Below, piece after piece: positions 1 to 7,681 of a DNA stretch of 8,268 nucleotides (positions are counted from its first letter, which is position 1; each line of letters opens with the position of its first letter). The stretch is from Pseudomonadota bacterium. Its GTDB lineage: Bacteria; Desulfobacterota; Desulfobacteria; Desulfobacterales; ETH-SRB1. Made by a program: the position numbers and the translations under genes. The notes below the pieces were generated by a model. It saw only the letters and a program-made list of their open reading frames with translations, had not been told where the DNA came from and made no database searches. Location of the stretch: assembly GCA_018897415.1 (NCBI GenBank), contig JAHIKR010000126.1, forward strand, positions 1 to 8,268, read 5' to 3'.

Positions 1-13
1 CATGATTCAGGTA

Positions 14-2149
14 TTAAGCCTTTTGTACCACCTTCAATTCTTTGATGTAGAATTTATTAATATATTCTTTAACCATTCTGCGTGTGGAAAATTTTGCAGC
101 ATTACTTTTAATGGAATTTTTCATTATTCTAACCCAGTCGTCCGGAATTCCATCATCTGAGTATTTGTAATAAAGGGGAATGATATTATCTTCCAGAATC
201 TGATAAATGGCTTCCGCATCCTTTTGATCTTCATTGCCTTCGGATTCTTCATGATTAAATACCCATCCGTTTTCTCCGTTGTAGCCTTCAAGCCACCAGC
301 CATCCCTGATGCTTAGATGAGGAACACCATTTAGGGCTGCTTTCATGCCGCTGGTTCCACTAGCCTCCATTGGCGGAAGGGGATTGTTAAGCCAGACATC
401 CACACCGTGAACCATATATTGTGCAAATTGTTCCTCATAGTCTTCAACAAAAGCTATTCTTCCGCTCAGGCCAGGATCGCGAGCAAAATTATATATCCTT
501 TGAAGTATTCTTTTTCCTGGGTCATCTGCCGGATGAGCTTTGCCTGCAAATATTATCTGGATTGGTCGCCACCTATCATTTGCAAGCTTTTTCAATCTTT
601 CCAGATCATAAAAAATCAGATCAGCACGCTTATAAGTCGCAAATCTGCGGGCAAAACCAATTGTCAATACCGATGGATCAAGCAGCGTGCCCATACCTAA
701 AATATTTGAAGTACTTACTCGATTGTTTACCCAGCGCTGACGAGCTCTTTCTCTTATAGTATTGATTAACTTTATTTTTAACCAGAAGTGGGTTTTCCAT
801 AGCTCATCATTCGGAATTTCGTCTATCAATTCCCAGATTAGAGGGTTATCGCAATCGTCGGTCCAGTCAGGTCCCAAATATTTGTTGAAAAGAAGCTTCA
901 TTTTAGGTTCGATCCAGGTCGGTATATGTATACCATTGGTTATATAATCAATAGGGACCTTATCTTCAGATAATTCCGGCCATAGACTATGCCACATCTT
1001 TCGGGCAACTTCTCCATGTTTTTTACTGACCCCATTACGAAATTCAGACATCCTTAAAGCAAAGGCCGTCATGTTAAAGCCAGCATTAGGATTTTCAGGA
1101 TGAACACCAAGCTTAAGGAATGAGTCGCGATCAAGTCCAAGGGAAGGCCAGTAGGAATTAAAGTATTTTTCGATCATTTGAAAGGGAAATATGTCATGCC
1201 CAGCGGTAACAGGTGTATGGGTAGTAAAAACAGTAGTTTGTTTGACATATTGAGATGCTTCACTGTAATTCATTCCTTCCTGAACTTTATCCCTTATGTT
1301 TTCTAACAGAGCAAGGGCGGCATGTCCTTCATTTAGATGCAGTATTGAAAATTTAATGCCGAGTTTTTCTAAAACTTCTGATCCGCCTATGCCTAGTACT
1401 ATTTCCTGCCGCAGCCGTTGTTCGATATCACCACTATAAAGACGTGCTGATATCCCACGGTTCCATGGATCATTGATCTCAATATCTGTATCCATCAGAT
1501 AGAGAGATACCATACCTACAGCTATTTTCCATACAGCAACATGAATAGGTGGCTCAATCAAAGGTACTTTTACTATAAGCTGGTTTCCGTTTTCATCCAG
1601 AACTCTGAAAATGGATGAGGCATCCCTGTCAAGTAATTGTTTAATATTTTCTTGCCAGCCATCTTCACGAATCTGTTGCTTGAGATAACCTTCCGGATAC
1701 ATGAATCCCACTGCTATCAGAGGAACTTTTAATTCGCTGCATTCCTTTATAAAGTCTCCGGCTAAAAATCCTAATCCGCCGGCATAAAAAGGCAGGGAAT
1801 GATGAAGACCGTATTCAGCAGAAAAATATGCAATTGAGTGAATCTTTCTTTCATTTATTCCCTCAAGCAGCAAACATTTATTATCTTCTTTGATTTCTTT
1901 ATGAAATCTTGAAAGAACTATGTCATAGTGCCGCAAATAATCTTTATCTGAAGCTGCCGAGTCAAAAACCTTTTTTGGAAGCTCTTTAAGAACCTTGACA
2001 GGATTATGACGGCTTTCTTTCCATACCTGCCGATCAAGCATTTTAAAGAGCATTCTGGCTTCAGGATGCCAGCTCCACCAAAGATTTGTTGAAAGTTCTT
2101 TCAATCCTGATAAACGTTCCGGAAGGTATGGGATTTCTTTTATATCCAT
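14..2149 (-). CDS. glgP: Alpha-glucan (glycogen/maltodextrin) phosphorylase, GT35 family
   Basis: This cytoplasmic enzyme should release glucose-1-phosphate from glycogen or maltodextrin using orthophosphate and pyridoxal phosphate. The 711 residues are complete. The N-terminus (about residues 1-120) looks like the DUF3417 domain found in the shorter, AgpA-like bacterial and archaeal phosphorylases (LSTNLWWSWHPEA). The GT35 catalytic body follows: SAEYGLHHSLPFYAGGLG (110-127), HLNEGHAAL (271-279), THTPVTAGHD (310-319), GFARRFATYKR (498-508), FAGKAHPAD (534-542) and the cofactor signature EASGTSGMKAALNG (595-608), in which Lys603 should carry PLP. The ATG start has AAGGA 9 nt upstream. Codon use looks ordinary and no frame is broken. 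It lies downstream of the cassette-like genes in the same orientation but has no functional link to them, so it is probably resident chromosome. The identification is firm. Glycogen versus maltodextrin preference cannot be read from the sequence. Confidence 0.95.
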   Translation of the reverse strand: MDIKEIPYLPERLSGLKELSTNLWWSWHPEARMLFKMLDRQVWKESRHNPVKVLKELPKKVFDSAASDKDYLRHYDIVLSRFHKEIKEDNKCLLLEGINERKIHSIAYFSAEYGLHHSLPFYAGGLGFLAGDFIKECSELKVPLIAVGFMYPEGYLKQQIREDGWQENIKQLLDRDASSIFRVLDENGNQLIVKVPLIEPPIHVAVWKIAVGMVSLYLMDTDIEINDPWNRGISARLYSGDIEQRLRQEIVLGIGGSEVLEKLGIKFSILHLNEGHAALALLENIRDKVQEGMNYSEASQYVKQTTVFTTHTPVTAGHDIFPFQMIEKYFNSYWPSLGLDRDSFLKLGVHPENPNAGFNMTAFALRMSEFRNGVSKKHGEVARKMWHSLWPELSEDKVPIDYITNGIHIPTWIEPKMKLLFNKYLGPDWTDDCDNPLIWELIDEIPNDELWKTHFWLKIKLINTIRERARQRWVNNRVSTSNILGMGTLLDPSVLTIGFARRFATYKRADLIFYDLERLKKLANDRWRPIQIIFAGKAHPADDPGKRILQRIYNFARDPGLSGRIAFVEDYEEQFAQYMVHGVDVWLNNPLPPMEASGTSGMKAALNGVPHLSIRDGWWLEGYNGENGWVFNHEESEGNEDQKDAEAIYQILEDNIIPLYYKYSDDGIPDDWVRIMKNSIKSNAAKFSTRRMVKEYINKFYIKELKVVQKA

Positions 2150-2182
2150 TGATGAAATTCCTTCACATATAAAGTTTGATGC

Positions 2183-2242
2183 TCAATTATTTTTGATGGC
2201 ATCCTTTACAGCTTGTTGGTCCTGCTTTTTCATTGTTTTCAT
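2183..2242 (-). CDS. Possible 19-residue ORF upstream of glgP
   Basis: An ATG preceded by a GAGAGGGG purine run opens a frame of 19 codons, MKTMKKQDQQAVKDAIKNN, which ends 33 nt before the glgP start. The peptide is Lys/Gln/Asn-rich and hydrophilic, with no signal sequence or recognised motif. The ribosome-binding-like sequence is the only positive evidence. It could be a small translated ORF or leader, the remnant of a longer gene, or chance. I do not recognise it. Confidence 0.2.
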   Translation of the reverse strand: MKTMKKQDQQAVKDAIKNN

Positions 2243-2285
2243 ATGGATTCCCCTCTCAATTGATCCGCCAAACAGCTTTGGATAT

Positions 2286-2528
2286 TCAAATATGATCTTT
2301 TACCTCAAATTCTAATGCTTTTAGAGTAAGGATTTTCAGCTCCAAGCGCTTTTTGTCCTTATCGGCAACCTGTCCATTTTCCAGTTTGGTTACAATCATT
2401 CTTGACTTATCAATGGTTCTGGCAAGACGATTGTTGAGGGAAAGGAGAATCAGGCCAACCCCAGAAATCAGTACAATCGGTGAAATACATGCTTGAAGGA
2501 ATTTTACGAGAGATTCAGTTGGTTCCAT
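2286..2528 (-). CDS. Short DUF2721-like membrane protein, probably truncated
   Basis: The 80 residues resemble the N-terminal half of DUF2721 proteins. A hydrophobic segment (about residues 8-29, LQACISPIVLISGVGLILLSL) is followed directly by NNRLARTIDKSRMI, close to the typical NRLARIVDRAR signature after the first helix. Next comes a charged stretch, KDKKRLELKIL, where family members usually continue with an RRA-type motif and further membrane helices. Here the frame stops after VKDHI, with no second helix. Family members are generally about 130-150 residues, so this copy is short by roughly 50-70. After the stop, no other frame clearly encodes a missing helix. GGAG lies 11 nt before the ATG, a rather long spacing. 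The start is only 20 nt after a possible integron half-site. Function is unknown for the family. It may be a degraded gene or a genuine short form. Confidence 0.6.
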   Translation of the reverse strand: MEPTESLVKFLQACISPIVLISGVGLILLSLNNRLARTIDKSRMIVTKLENGQVADKDKKRLELKILTLKALEFEVKDHI

Positions 2529-2548
2529 TTGAATAAAATCTCCGTTCT

Positions 2549-2565
2549 GCCTAACCGCGGCTCAA
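2549..2565 (-). other. Possible attC half-site (R' box plus adjoining L'-like sequence)
   Basis: Read on the minus strand, TTGAGCCGCGGTTAGGC carries GTTAGGC (2555-2549), an exact match to the integron R' consensus GTTRRRY, with an L'-like TTGAGC before it. Candidate partner boxes are ATTCAAC (2700-2694), which fits RYYYAAC, and GCATAAC (2660-2654), which pairs with R' at 6 of 7 positions. Neither is followed by sequence that would complete a good inner stem, so this may be a decayed site or chance. It sits where a cassette boundary would be expected, between the RRM gene and the DUF2721-like gene. Confidence 0.25.
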
Positions 2566-2568
2566 TAG

Positions 2569-2624
2569 GTTTACGTACGTTTACGTTGTTGACTATGTTA
2601 TCTTACACTTATCTTACTGATCAG
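2569..2624. repeat. Helically phased short direct repeats plus palindrome in intergenic gap
   Basis: GTTTACGT occurs at 2569-2576 and 2579-2586 (period 10) and includes the self-complementary ACGTACGT. TTATCTTAC occurs at 2598-2606 and 2609-2617 (period 11). The palindrome CTGATCAG (2617-2624) follows at once. Repeats spaced by one helical turn upstream of the DUF2721-like gene could be a regulator-binding site, but no promoter is clear enough to tie them to. The rest of the 2529-2703 gap holds a second palindrome, TATGATCATA, and nothing else recognisable. Confidence 0.3.
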
Positions 2625-2703
2625 ATCCTCGTTTTTCTAAAAGGCTCATATGTGTTATGCGAAATTTTATATGATCATAGTTATATATGTTGAATGTCGA
2701 TGA

Positions 2704-3015
2704 TTAGAAGCTACGGCCACCCTTTGGTCCTCCTCTGCCACCACCGTATCCTCCTCTACTACCGCGACTTTCAGTGCGGGGGCGAGCCTCATTCACGTTA
2801 AGCGCTCTTCCTTTTAGCTCTTTGCCATTTAGGCCATCGATTGCAGACCGCCCTTCAGCTTTAGAGGCCATCTCCACGAATCCAAATCCTTTTGATTGAC
2901 CACTATACTTGTCTTTTATAATGGTGGCGGATTTAACCTGCCCGAATTGTTCTAAAGCCAGCCGTAAGTCCTCTTCGGTGACCTCGTTCGACAAATTTCC
3001 TACATAGATCTTCAT
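2704..3015 (-). CDS. RRM-domain RNA-binding protein with Gly/Arg-rich tail
   Basis: This 103-residue single-RRM protein is of the type found in cyanobacteria and many other bacteria, where it binds RNA and is often linked to cold or stress responses. RNP2 is IYVGNL (residues 3-8) and RNP1 is KGFGFVEM (42-49), with the aromatic residues intact. The fold runs to about residue 78, ending in the usual LNVNEARPR. A flexible tail (81-103) has SRGSRGGYGGGRGG character. I chose the ATG at 3015 because a perfect AAGGAGA lies 7 nt upstream and the RRM begins at residue 2. An in-frame TTG at 3060 would add 15 residues, but it falls inside the attC-like R' box. The gene is the first one after that site, so it would head its own cassette if the array is real. 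The specific RNA target is unknown. Confidence 0.92.
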   Translation of the reverse strand: MKIYVGNLSNEVTEEDLRLALEQFGQVKSATIIKDKYSGQSKGFGFVEMASKAEGRSAIDGLNGKELKGRALNVNEARPRTESRGSRGGYGGGRGGPKGGRSF

Positions 3016-3036
3016 TCTAATCTCCTTTTGTAATAA

Positions 3037-3042
3037 ATTATA
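3037..3042 (-). promoter_or_regulatory. Candidate -10 box for the RRM gene
   Basis: The minus strand reads TATAAT, a perfect sigma70-type -10 hexamer, 21 nt before the RRM start codon. A start point near 3030 would leave a very short leader containing the AAGGAGA site. No convincing -35 hexamer lies at 16-18 nt, because that stretch is inside the attC-like palindrome. The call rests on the hexamer and its position only. Confidence 0.3.
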
Positions 3043-3054
3043 AATTTTCACATC

Positions 3055-3126
3055 GCCCAACGCTTGAGCTCACTAGTTTTTACGGAGCGTAGCGGAGTAA
3101 AAATCCAGTGCAGCGATTTGTTGGGC
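3055..3126 (-). other. attC-like integron recombination site (72 bp)
   Basis: On the minus strand the site opens with GCCCAAC (R'', fits RYYYAAC, 3126-3120) and closes with GTTGGGC (R', fits GTTRRRY, 3061-3055). These are perfect complements. Inside them is a 9-nt unpaired stretch on each side. A paired inner arm follows (CACT with AGTG, then a mismatch and a pair), with one extra-helical base at 3104. A 7-bp stem then pairs TTTTTAC (3077-3083) with GTAAAAA (3097-3103) around a 13-nt terminal loop. Length and architecture fit the folded single-strand attC recombination site. The right end, AGCTCAAGCGTTGGGC, resembles the CTCAAGCGTTAG end of classical cassette sites, which sets the orientation along the minus strand. 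It begins 10 nt after the res stop, as expected for a site ending a cassette. It could instead be a dispersed attC-like repeat. Confidence 0.8.
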
Positions 3127-3136
3127 GCTTTTAACT

Positions 3137-5707
3137 CTATACGACTTCATAAAGGCTTTGCTTGAATTTGTTTTCATCTTCATTATTGTAAAAAGGAACG
3201 CCTACAAGCCTGTATTTTTGTGTCTTTTTCTGTGTCTTGAATTCCAGAGTCTTGCCCTTGAATATTTCAGTAATTTCCTTTAGAAAATCCTGTTTCCATT
3301 TGTCATGCTCTTTCAGATGTTTCCCTTTAGGTTCAATAAATATCTGATAGGTGACTATATTTCCGTTTTTCTCACGCAGGAATAGAACAAAATCCGGCTC
3401 AAATGCCTGCCCATCGGAAAAGCTGTATATCTTGAAATGCCGTTCGTTACGTATAAGATATATCCCATCATATTTCTTTTTCAGCGCGTCCATCTGGCGA
3501 TCCAGCATTCTGACAAATGCTTTTTCTTCCCCTGTCCCATAATTTGCATTGAAAACATACCAGCCCTTGTCGGAGACAAATTGCTCATCGCCATTGGCTC
3601 TTTCACTGCCTTCAAGCAGCTTAAGAACCTTGTCTGAAAAGACAGAAGAAACATTATTCAGTTTGAAGATTTCCGTGCCCCTGTATTCTGTTATATTCTT
3701 ACGCAATTCAGATTCGATTTGGTCAAGCAGGCCCATCATAGCGTCCAGTTGCGCTTTATTGGACAAACTGTATATCTCGGATGAATCCCCCTGAAAGGTA
3801 ATTTCCAACCCACCCAAATAATTATCTGCCTCTATAAATTGCCTGAGCGATTTTACATGAGGGAAATATTTATTTATTGACTTAAAGGTGAAAAAAGAAT
3901 GTTTGGAAATTGCGTTGCATACGATATGTCTTGAAATTTCTTTTACTTTTATGTCTTTTCGACCTGATTCAGTGACGGTTCCGACATTGCCGTTGTCCGC
4001 AAGCAACGCGCCTGATATGCCGCGTCCACTGGCGAGTGTATGCTCATAGTTTCTTTTTGTGACTCCAATATCAGAAAACGATTTTACATATTGGTAATTA
4101 TTCCGCACCCGCTCATTGAGATAAACAAGTCCGTGTTTATAAAAATCCGTTTCTTTGAATGTATCCTTGAGCTTCAGTTCTCTGTTTATTTCCCATTCAT
4201 CTATCATACCCTCTTCAATCAGGGCGGTGCGAAGCTCCGAAATATAGCGAGAATCATTGATACTGTGATAGTGAAGCTCTTCAAGAACACGCATTTCATC
4301 GATCAGGTTGTTATCATATTTCCGTCTGTAGCGGTCATTATATTCATTGATAATAAAAGGAAAATATCGCGCACCACGCCCGATAAGTTGCGCTTCGGCA
4401 ATCGTGGTTTTTCCGGGTTTGCCGGCTTTAGAGTCGCGGGTCGTATAGCAACGAACAATGTCAAAGAGATTAAGGACATCCCATCCCTCATTCAGTTTTT
4501 GCACCGCGAATATTGCCCTGATACGGTTGTCTTTATCTTCCAGGGTATTAAGAAGAATCTGCTGATTTTCTTTCTCTTTTTCCTCGTTGACTGAAATACA
4601 TCGGCTTTCATCAAACTCTTTGTGTAGTCTTTCAGCCAGTTGTTTTGAAGTGATGCGATTGCCTTCAAAAAACCCAAAGGCTCTTTGCACAAGCGGAATA
4701 TCAGATTTGCTGTGAATCTTCTCGATATCACCTTCTGACAGGTTTTCAATCAGTTTATGAAAATTGTCCTTATTCTCTTTTGACTGGGCAATGGTTTTTT
4801 GAGCCTTGAATAGTATGACCGGTTTTAAGTTGATGCGGTGTTTCGCGGCAACTTCCTGTTTATACTGGCTCAGAATCAGCGCCTGTATAATACGGTCTTT
4901 TTCCTCAAAATCCGCCTGCACGATATACACATCCTTGGAATAGCCGTCATTGCGGAATTGCCGAAGGTCATAACGATACAGGGTTTTATTTTTGTATTTT
5001 TCAACAATGTGTTGATGCGTGTAATCCAGGGTGGCGGTAAATTCCAAAAGCAGGTTGTCCTCATTTTGCTTAAATATTCGCTCCACCGTGTTTTCCCAGC
5101 TTTCAAACATCTCCCGCTGGGCTTTGGTCCGGGTGTTCATGTGGTGGGCTTCATCCGCTAACAAAACTATTTTCTCGTTCTTGAAGTCTTCATATGTAAG
5201 CGCGTTTTCTTTTTCAGTGGTCAAATCGGAATGTAATTTCTGAATGGTGGTAAAACAGATATTGATGTCATTCTCGTTGACGCCTTCAAAGTTTGCCACC
5301 GGAGATACAGTAACCCGACTTGTTCCAAATTGTATATTTTCAGCAAAAAGAAACTTAGAAGATAACGGATTGAGGAAATTATCTTTTGTCTTTTCAATGA
5401 TATTGGTGGAATTGACGAAAAAGAGAAAATTCCGATAGCCCTTTTCATACAGGTAAAGAATCAGTCCAGCCATGATCAGTGTTTTACCACTGCCGGTTGC
5501 CATATTGAACAGAAAATGAAGCGGCCATTCTTTACCCGGAAACTCATTGTCCAGACAGTAAAAGAAACGGGCAAAAGCCTCTTCCTGATAGGGACGTAGT
5601 TCGAATTTGGAATTGAGATTGTCTTTCAGATAGTCCGGGATTTCTTTTTTCAAAAAACCCAGTTCAGAAGCAGAATCTAATGTTTCATAAAGGAATTTAT
5701 CAGCCAT
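3137..5707 (-). CDS. res: Type III restriction enzyme, Res subunit (SF2 helicase plus PD-(D/E)XK nuclease)
   Basis: This is the ATP-dependent restriction subunit that works with Mod to cut unmodified DNA. A Q-motif-like LRPYQEEA (38-45) comes first, then Walker A MATGSGKT (69-76), the DEAH box (185-188), motif III FTAT (223-226), motif V LNEGWDV (405-411) and motif VI QLIGRGAR (440-447), the usual order for a superfamily 2 translocase. The C-terminal nuclease shows FEPDF with Asp772 and IEPKGK with Glu792 and Lys794, a complete PD-(D/E)XK signature. At 856 residues it is somewhat shorter than EcoP15I-type Res (about 970), but no motif is missing. The ATG overlaps the mod stop in ATGGCTGA, an 8-nt overlap implying translational coupling. 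An attC-like site follows 10 nt after the stop. All catalytic motifs are intact, so I expect an active enzyme. The recognition site cannot be predicted. Confidence 0.95.
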   Translation of the reverse strand: MADKFLYETLDSASELGFLKKEIPDYLKDNLNSKFELRPYQEEAFARFFYCLDNEFPGKEWPLHFLFNMATGSGKTLIMAGLILYLYEKGYRNFLFFVNSTNIIEKTKDNFLNPLSSKFLFAENIQFGTSRVTVSPVANFEGVNENDINICFTTIQKLHSDLTTEKENALTYEDFKNEKIVLLADEAHHMNTRTKAQREMFESWENTVERIFKQNEDNLLLEFTATLDYTHQHIVEKYKNKTLYRYDLRQFRNDGYSKDVYIVQADFEEKDRIIQALILSQYKQEVAAKHRINLKPVILFKAQKTIAQSKENKDNFHKLIENLSEGDIEKIHSKSDIPLVQRAFGFFEGNRITSKQLAERLHKEFDESRCISVNEEKEKENQQILLNTLEDKDNRIRAIFAVQKLNEGWDVLNLFDIVRCYTTRDSKAGKPGKTTIAEAQLIGRGARYFPFIINEYNDRYRRKYDNNLIDEMRVLEELHYHSINDSRYISELRTALIEEGMIDEWEINRELKLKDTFKETDFYKHGLVYLNERVRNNYQYVKSFSDIGVTKRNYEHTLASGRGISGALLADNGNVGTVTESGRKDIKVKEISRHIVCNAISKHSFFTFKSINKYFPHVKSLRQFIEADNYLGGLEITFQGDSSEIYSLSNKAQLDAMMGLLDQIESELRKNITEYRGTEIFKLNNVSSVFSDKVLKLLEGSERANGDEQFVSDKGWYVFNANYGTGEEKAFVRMLDRQMDALKKKYDGIYLIRNERHFKIYSFSDGQAFEPDFVLFLREKNGNIVTYQIFIEPKGKHLKEHDKWKQDFLKEITEIFKGKTLEFKTQKKTQKYRLVGVPFYNNEDENKFKQSLYEVV

Positions 5708-7649
5708 TGTACGCCTCGCCGTAGAATGACTGATTCAGTTTCTTATCCTCATTATTTACGTCAAAGTCCTCATTGTCTATTTCGGAAAGATTGACATACA
5801 ACTGATTTTTGTTCAGCAGTTCCGCAAGCAATTTCTTCTGTTTGTCCAGTCCGTTTTCAGTTTTTCCGATTTCGGTGAAATCATTGACAGCCTCTTGCGG
5901 CATTTCAGGGTTCACATACCAGTTCAGGAATGAGTTTTCGGCAATGTCTTTCCAGAGTTCGACAAGCTCTTGAGATGATTCGGCGGCTTGAATTTTGTCC
6001 ATATAGGCTTCGTTGTATTTCATCAGTTCGCAGTAGATGAAGTCATCGGTTACACCTTCTTTTACCATTGCATTGTGAACTCTTTGCTTTGTCACAGTTT
6101 CAATATAATGCATTTGCTCAAGTAAGATAAATTTACGGTTTCCACCATCGGCTTTATTCAACAAAGTCACAGCATGAGCGGTAGTTCCACTACCTGCAAA
6201 AAAATCAAGCACAATAGCATCTTTCTTTTTGCCAACAACAGAATGCACGCAATCGTAAACATTATATAACGACTTTGGAAAATCAAACTTACATCCAGGC
6301 ACTAATGATTTTACGATTTTTGTTCCATACTCATTTGCGTCATACTTGTTGTTAATCCATACGGTTTTATATGCTCCAAAATCTTTACCTATCTCAATAT
6401 CCCATGTGCCCTTCTTCTTCCTTGCTCTTAATAGGTGCTTTACGCTCTCCACAGATCGTCTCGCATACCGCCACTTACGTTCAATGCCATCATTATCTAT
6501 TGGATATATTTCAATTAAATCACCTTTTGATATGTTCCTGGAGCCAGGTGAATAACTATCTTGGCAAACATCGCCAAATCCGACAATCTCTGCGGTCTGA
6601 CTATCTATTAGAATTGGATAAAAACAATTTTTAGCATCGCTTCGTAAACTTTCACCGCCCCAATTTCTTAAGTTGTTCCAGTCTATTTCATCATCTTCGA
6701 TTTTTCGATCAATAATGGTTTTTACACCACGCGGTATAATAAAGTATGCATATTCATGAGTGTAAGAAAAATTAGTGCCTTGAACTCCACGCGGATTATG
6801 AACTATTGTAATACAGTGCTTTTCATGGTATGGAAATACTTCATCAAATAAAACCCCAAGATAAATATGTTCATTTTCATCAATAGCAACTATCAGTGTT
6901 CCGTCTTTTGTTAATAACTCCTTTGCCACTTCCAGCCTGTTCTTCATAAATGTAAGCCATGAAGAGTGGTTAAAATTATTATTGTAGCAAAATGTATTTG
7001 AATTGCTCGGTGGGTTGTAAGGCGGGTCTATATAAATCAGCTTAACTTGGCCCCTTAACTGCTTTTTCAGCGTATGCAGAGCCAGCAGGTTATTGCCCTT
7101 GATGATCAGGTTTTCCCGAATTGTGCCGTTTTCATCCCGCTTTATTTCCGTAACCTTCTGTTCACCATCAACCGTGTATCTTTTCCAGTTGGTCAGTACC
7201 TTCGGGTCAAACAGCCGGTCTATTTCATCCTGCGCCAGAATTTCATTGAAAAATATTTCTTTCCGTTTTTCCTCTTCCCTGGTCTGACCGCCTTCCAGTA
7301 CGCAATCCTTATAAGGCCAAACGAGGGACACCTCGCCCCGCTCCCGCAGAAATTTACCGCCAATATTCAAACCAATTCTGTTCCTGAAACGGGTATATGA
7401 ATTGGCAAGAAAATTTTTATCGGAAATATATTCAATAAAAGTATTGATATTGAAAATCCAGTGGCCTTCGATTTCATCAAAGAATTTTGATTTAACATCC
7501 GACTCAGCAAGCAATAACTTTACTAAATCACGATCAATCTTCCACGCCCGGTCAATCACTGCCGCCTTGACAAGCTCCCCTTCATCATCTACGAAGCGGG
7601 AATCCGTCTTAAGAAACTCAATCAGTTTTTCATTAAAACTCTTTTCCAT
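5700..7649 (-). CDS. mod: Type III DNA methyltransferase, Mod subunit (N6-adenine, beta class)
   Basis: This subunit recognises the target site and methylates adenine N6 using S-adenosylmethionine. It protects host DNA and guides Res. In its 649 residues the catalytic DPPY (208-211, in LIYIDPPYN) precedes the SAM-binding DFFAGSGTT (482-490), the beta-class order typical of type III Mod. The region between them (about 270-460) should hold the target recognition domain. The N-terminal 150 residues look like the conserved Mod N-terminal extension, and the C-terminal tail after about 520 probably serves dimer or Res contacts. The ATG has AAGGA 6 nt upstream and lies only 38 nt inside the predicted cassette boundary. 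I see no clear promoter in that short leader, so expression may depend on an upstream promoter or a weak local one. The stretch coding for the recognition region is visibly more AT-rich than both ends, as expected from domain exchange. Motifs are intact. Confidence 0.95.
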   Translation of the reverse strand: MEKSFNEKLIEFLKTDSRFVDDEGELVKAAVIDRAWKIDRDLVKLLLAESDVKSKFFDEIEGHWIFNINTFIEYISDKNFLANSYTRFRNRIGLNIGGKFLRERGEVSLVWPYKDCVLEGGQTREEEKRKEIFFNEILAQDEIDRLFDPKVLTNWKRYTVDGEQKVTEIKRDENGTIRENLIIKGNNLLALHTLKKQLRGQVKLIYIDPPYNPPSNSNTFCYNNNFNHSSWLTFMKNRLEVAKELLTKDGTLIVAIDENEHIYLGVLFDEVFPYHEKHCITIVHNPRGVQGTNFSYTHEYAYFIIPRGVKTIIDRKIEDDEIDWNNLRNWGGESLRSDAKNCFYPILIDSQTAEIVGFGDVCQDSYSPGSRNISKGDLIEIYPIDNDGIERKWRYARRSVESVKHLLRARKKKGTWDIEIGKDFGAYKTVWINNKYDANEYGTKIVKSLVPGCKFDFPKSLYNVYDCVHSVVGKKKDAIVLDFFAGSGTTAHAVTLLNKADGGNRKFILLEQMHYIETVTKQRVHNAMVKEGVTDDFIYCELMKYNEAYMDKIQAAESSQELVELWKDIAENSFLNWYVNPEMPQEAVNDFTEIGKTENGLDKQKKLLAELLNKNQLYVNLSEIDNEDFDVNNEDKKLNQSFYGEAYNG

Positions 7650-7681
7650 ATTACATCCTTTACAAGGTTATTTGTTTATCC

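Noticed and set aside
2268..2281. Hairpin CCAAA/TTTGG after the DUF2721-like stop as a terminator
   Set aside because: The stem is only 5 bp, AT-rich, and lacks a following T-run on the minus strand.
3016..3060. TTG start at 3060 that would extend the RRM protein by 15 residues
   Set aside because: The codon is formed by the GTTGGGC box of the attC-like site. The extension is not RRM sequence, and the ATG at 3015 has a perfect AAGGAGA at the right distance.
3077..3103. TTTTTAC/GTAAAAA hairpin as an intrinsic terminator for mod-res
   Set aside because: The stem is AT-rich rather than GC-rich. The surrounding perfect R boxes and spacer explain it better as the inner part of an attC site, although some effect on transcription is possible.
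4040..4594. 184-codon plus-strand open frame opposite res
   Set aside because: It lies wholly antisense to the well-supported helicase region, shows no recognisable motif, and is best explained as a shadow of the res reading frame.
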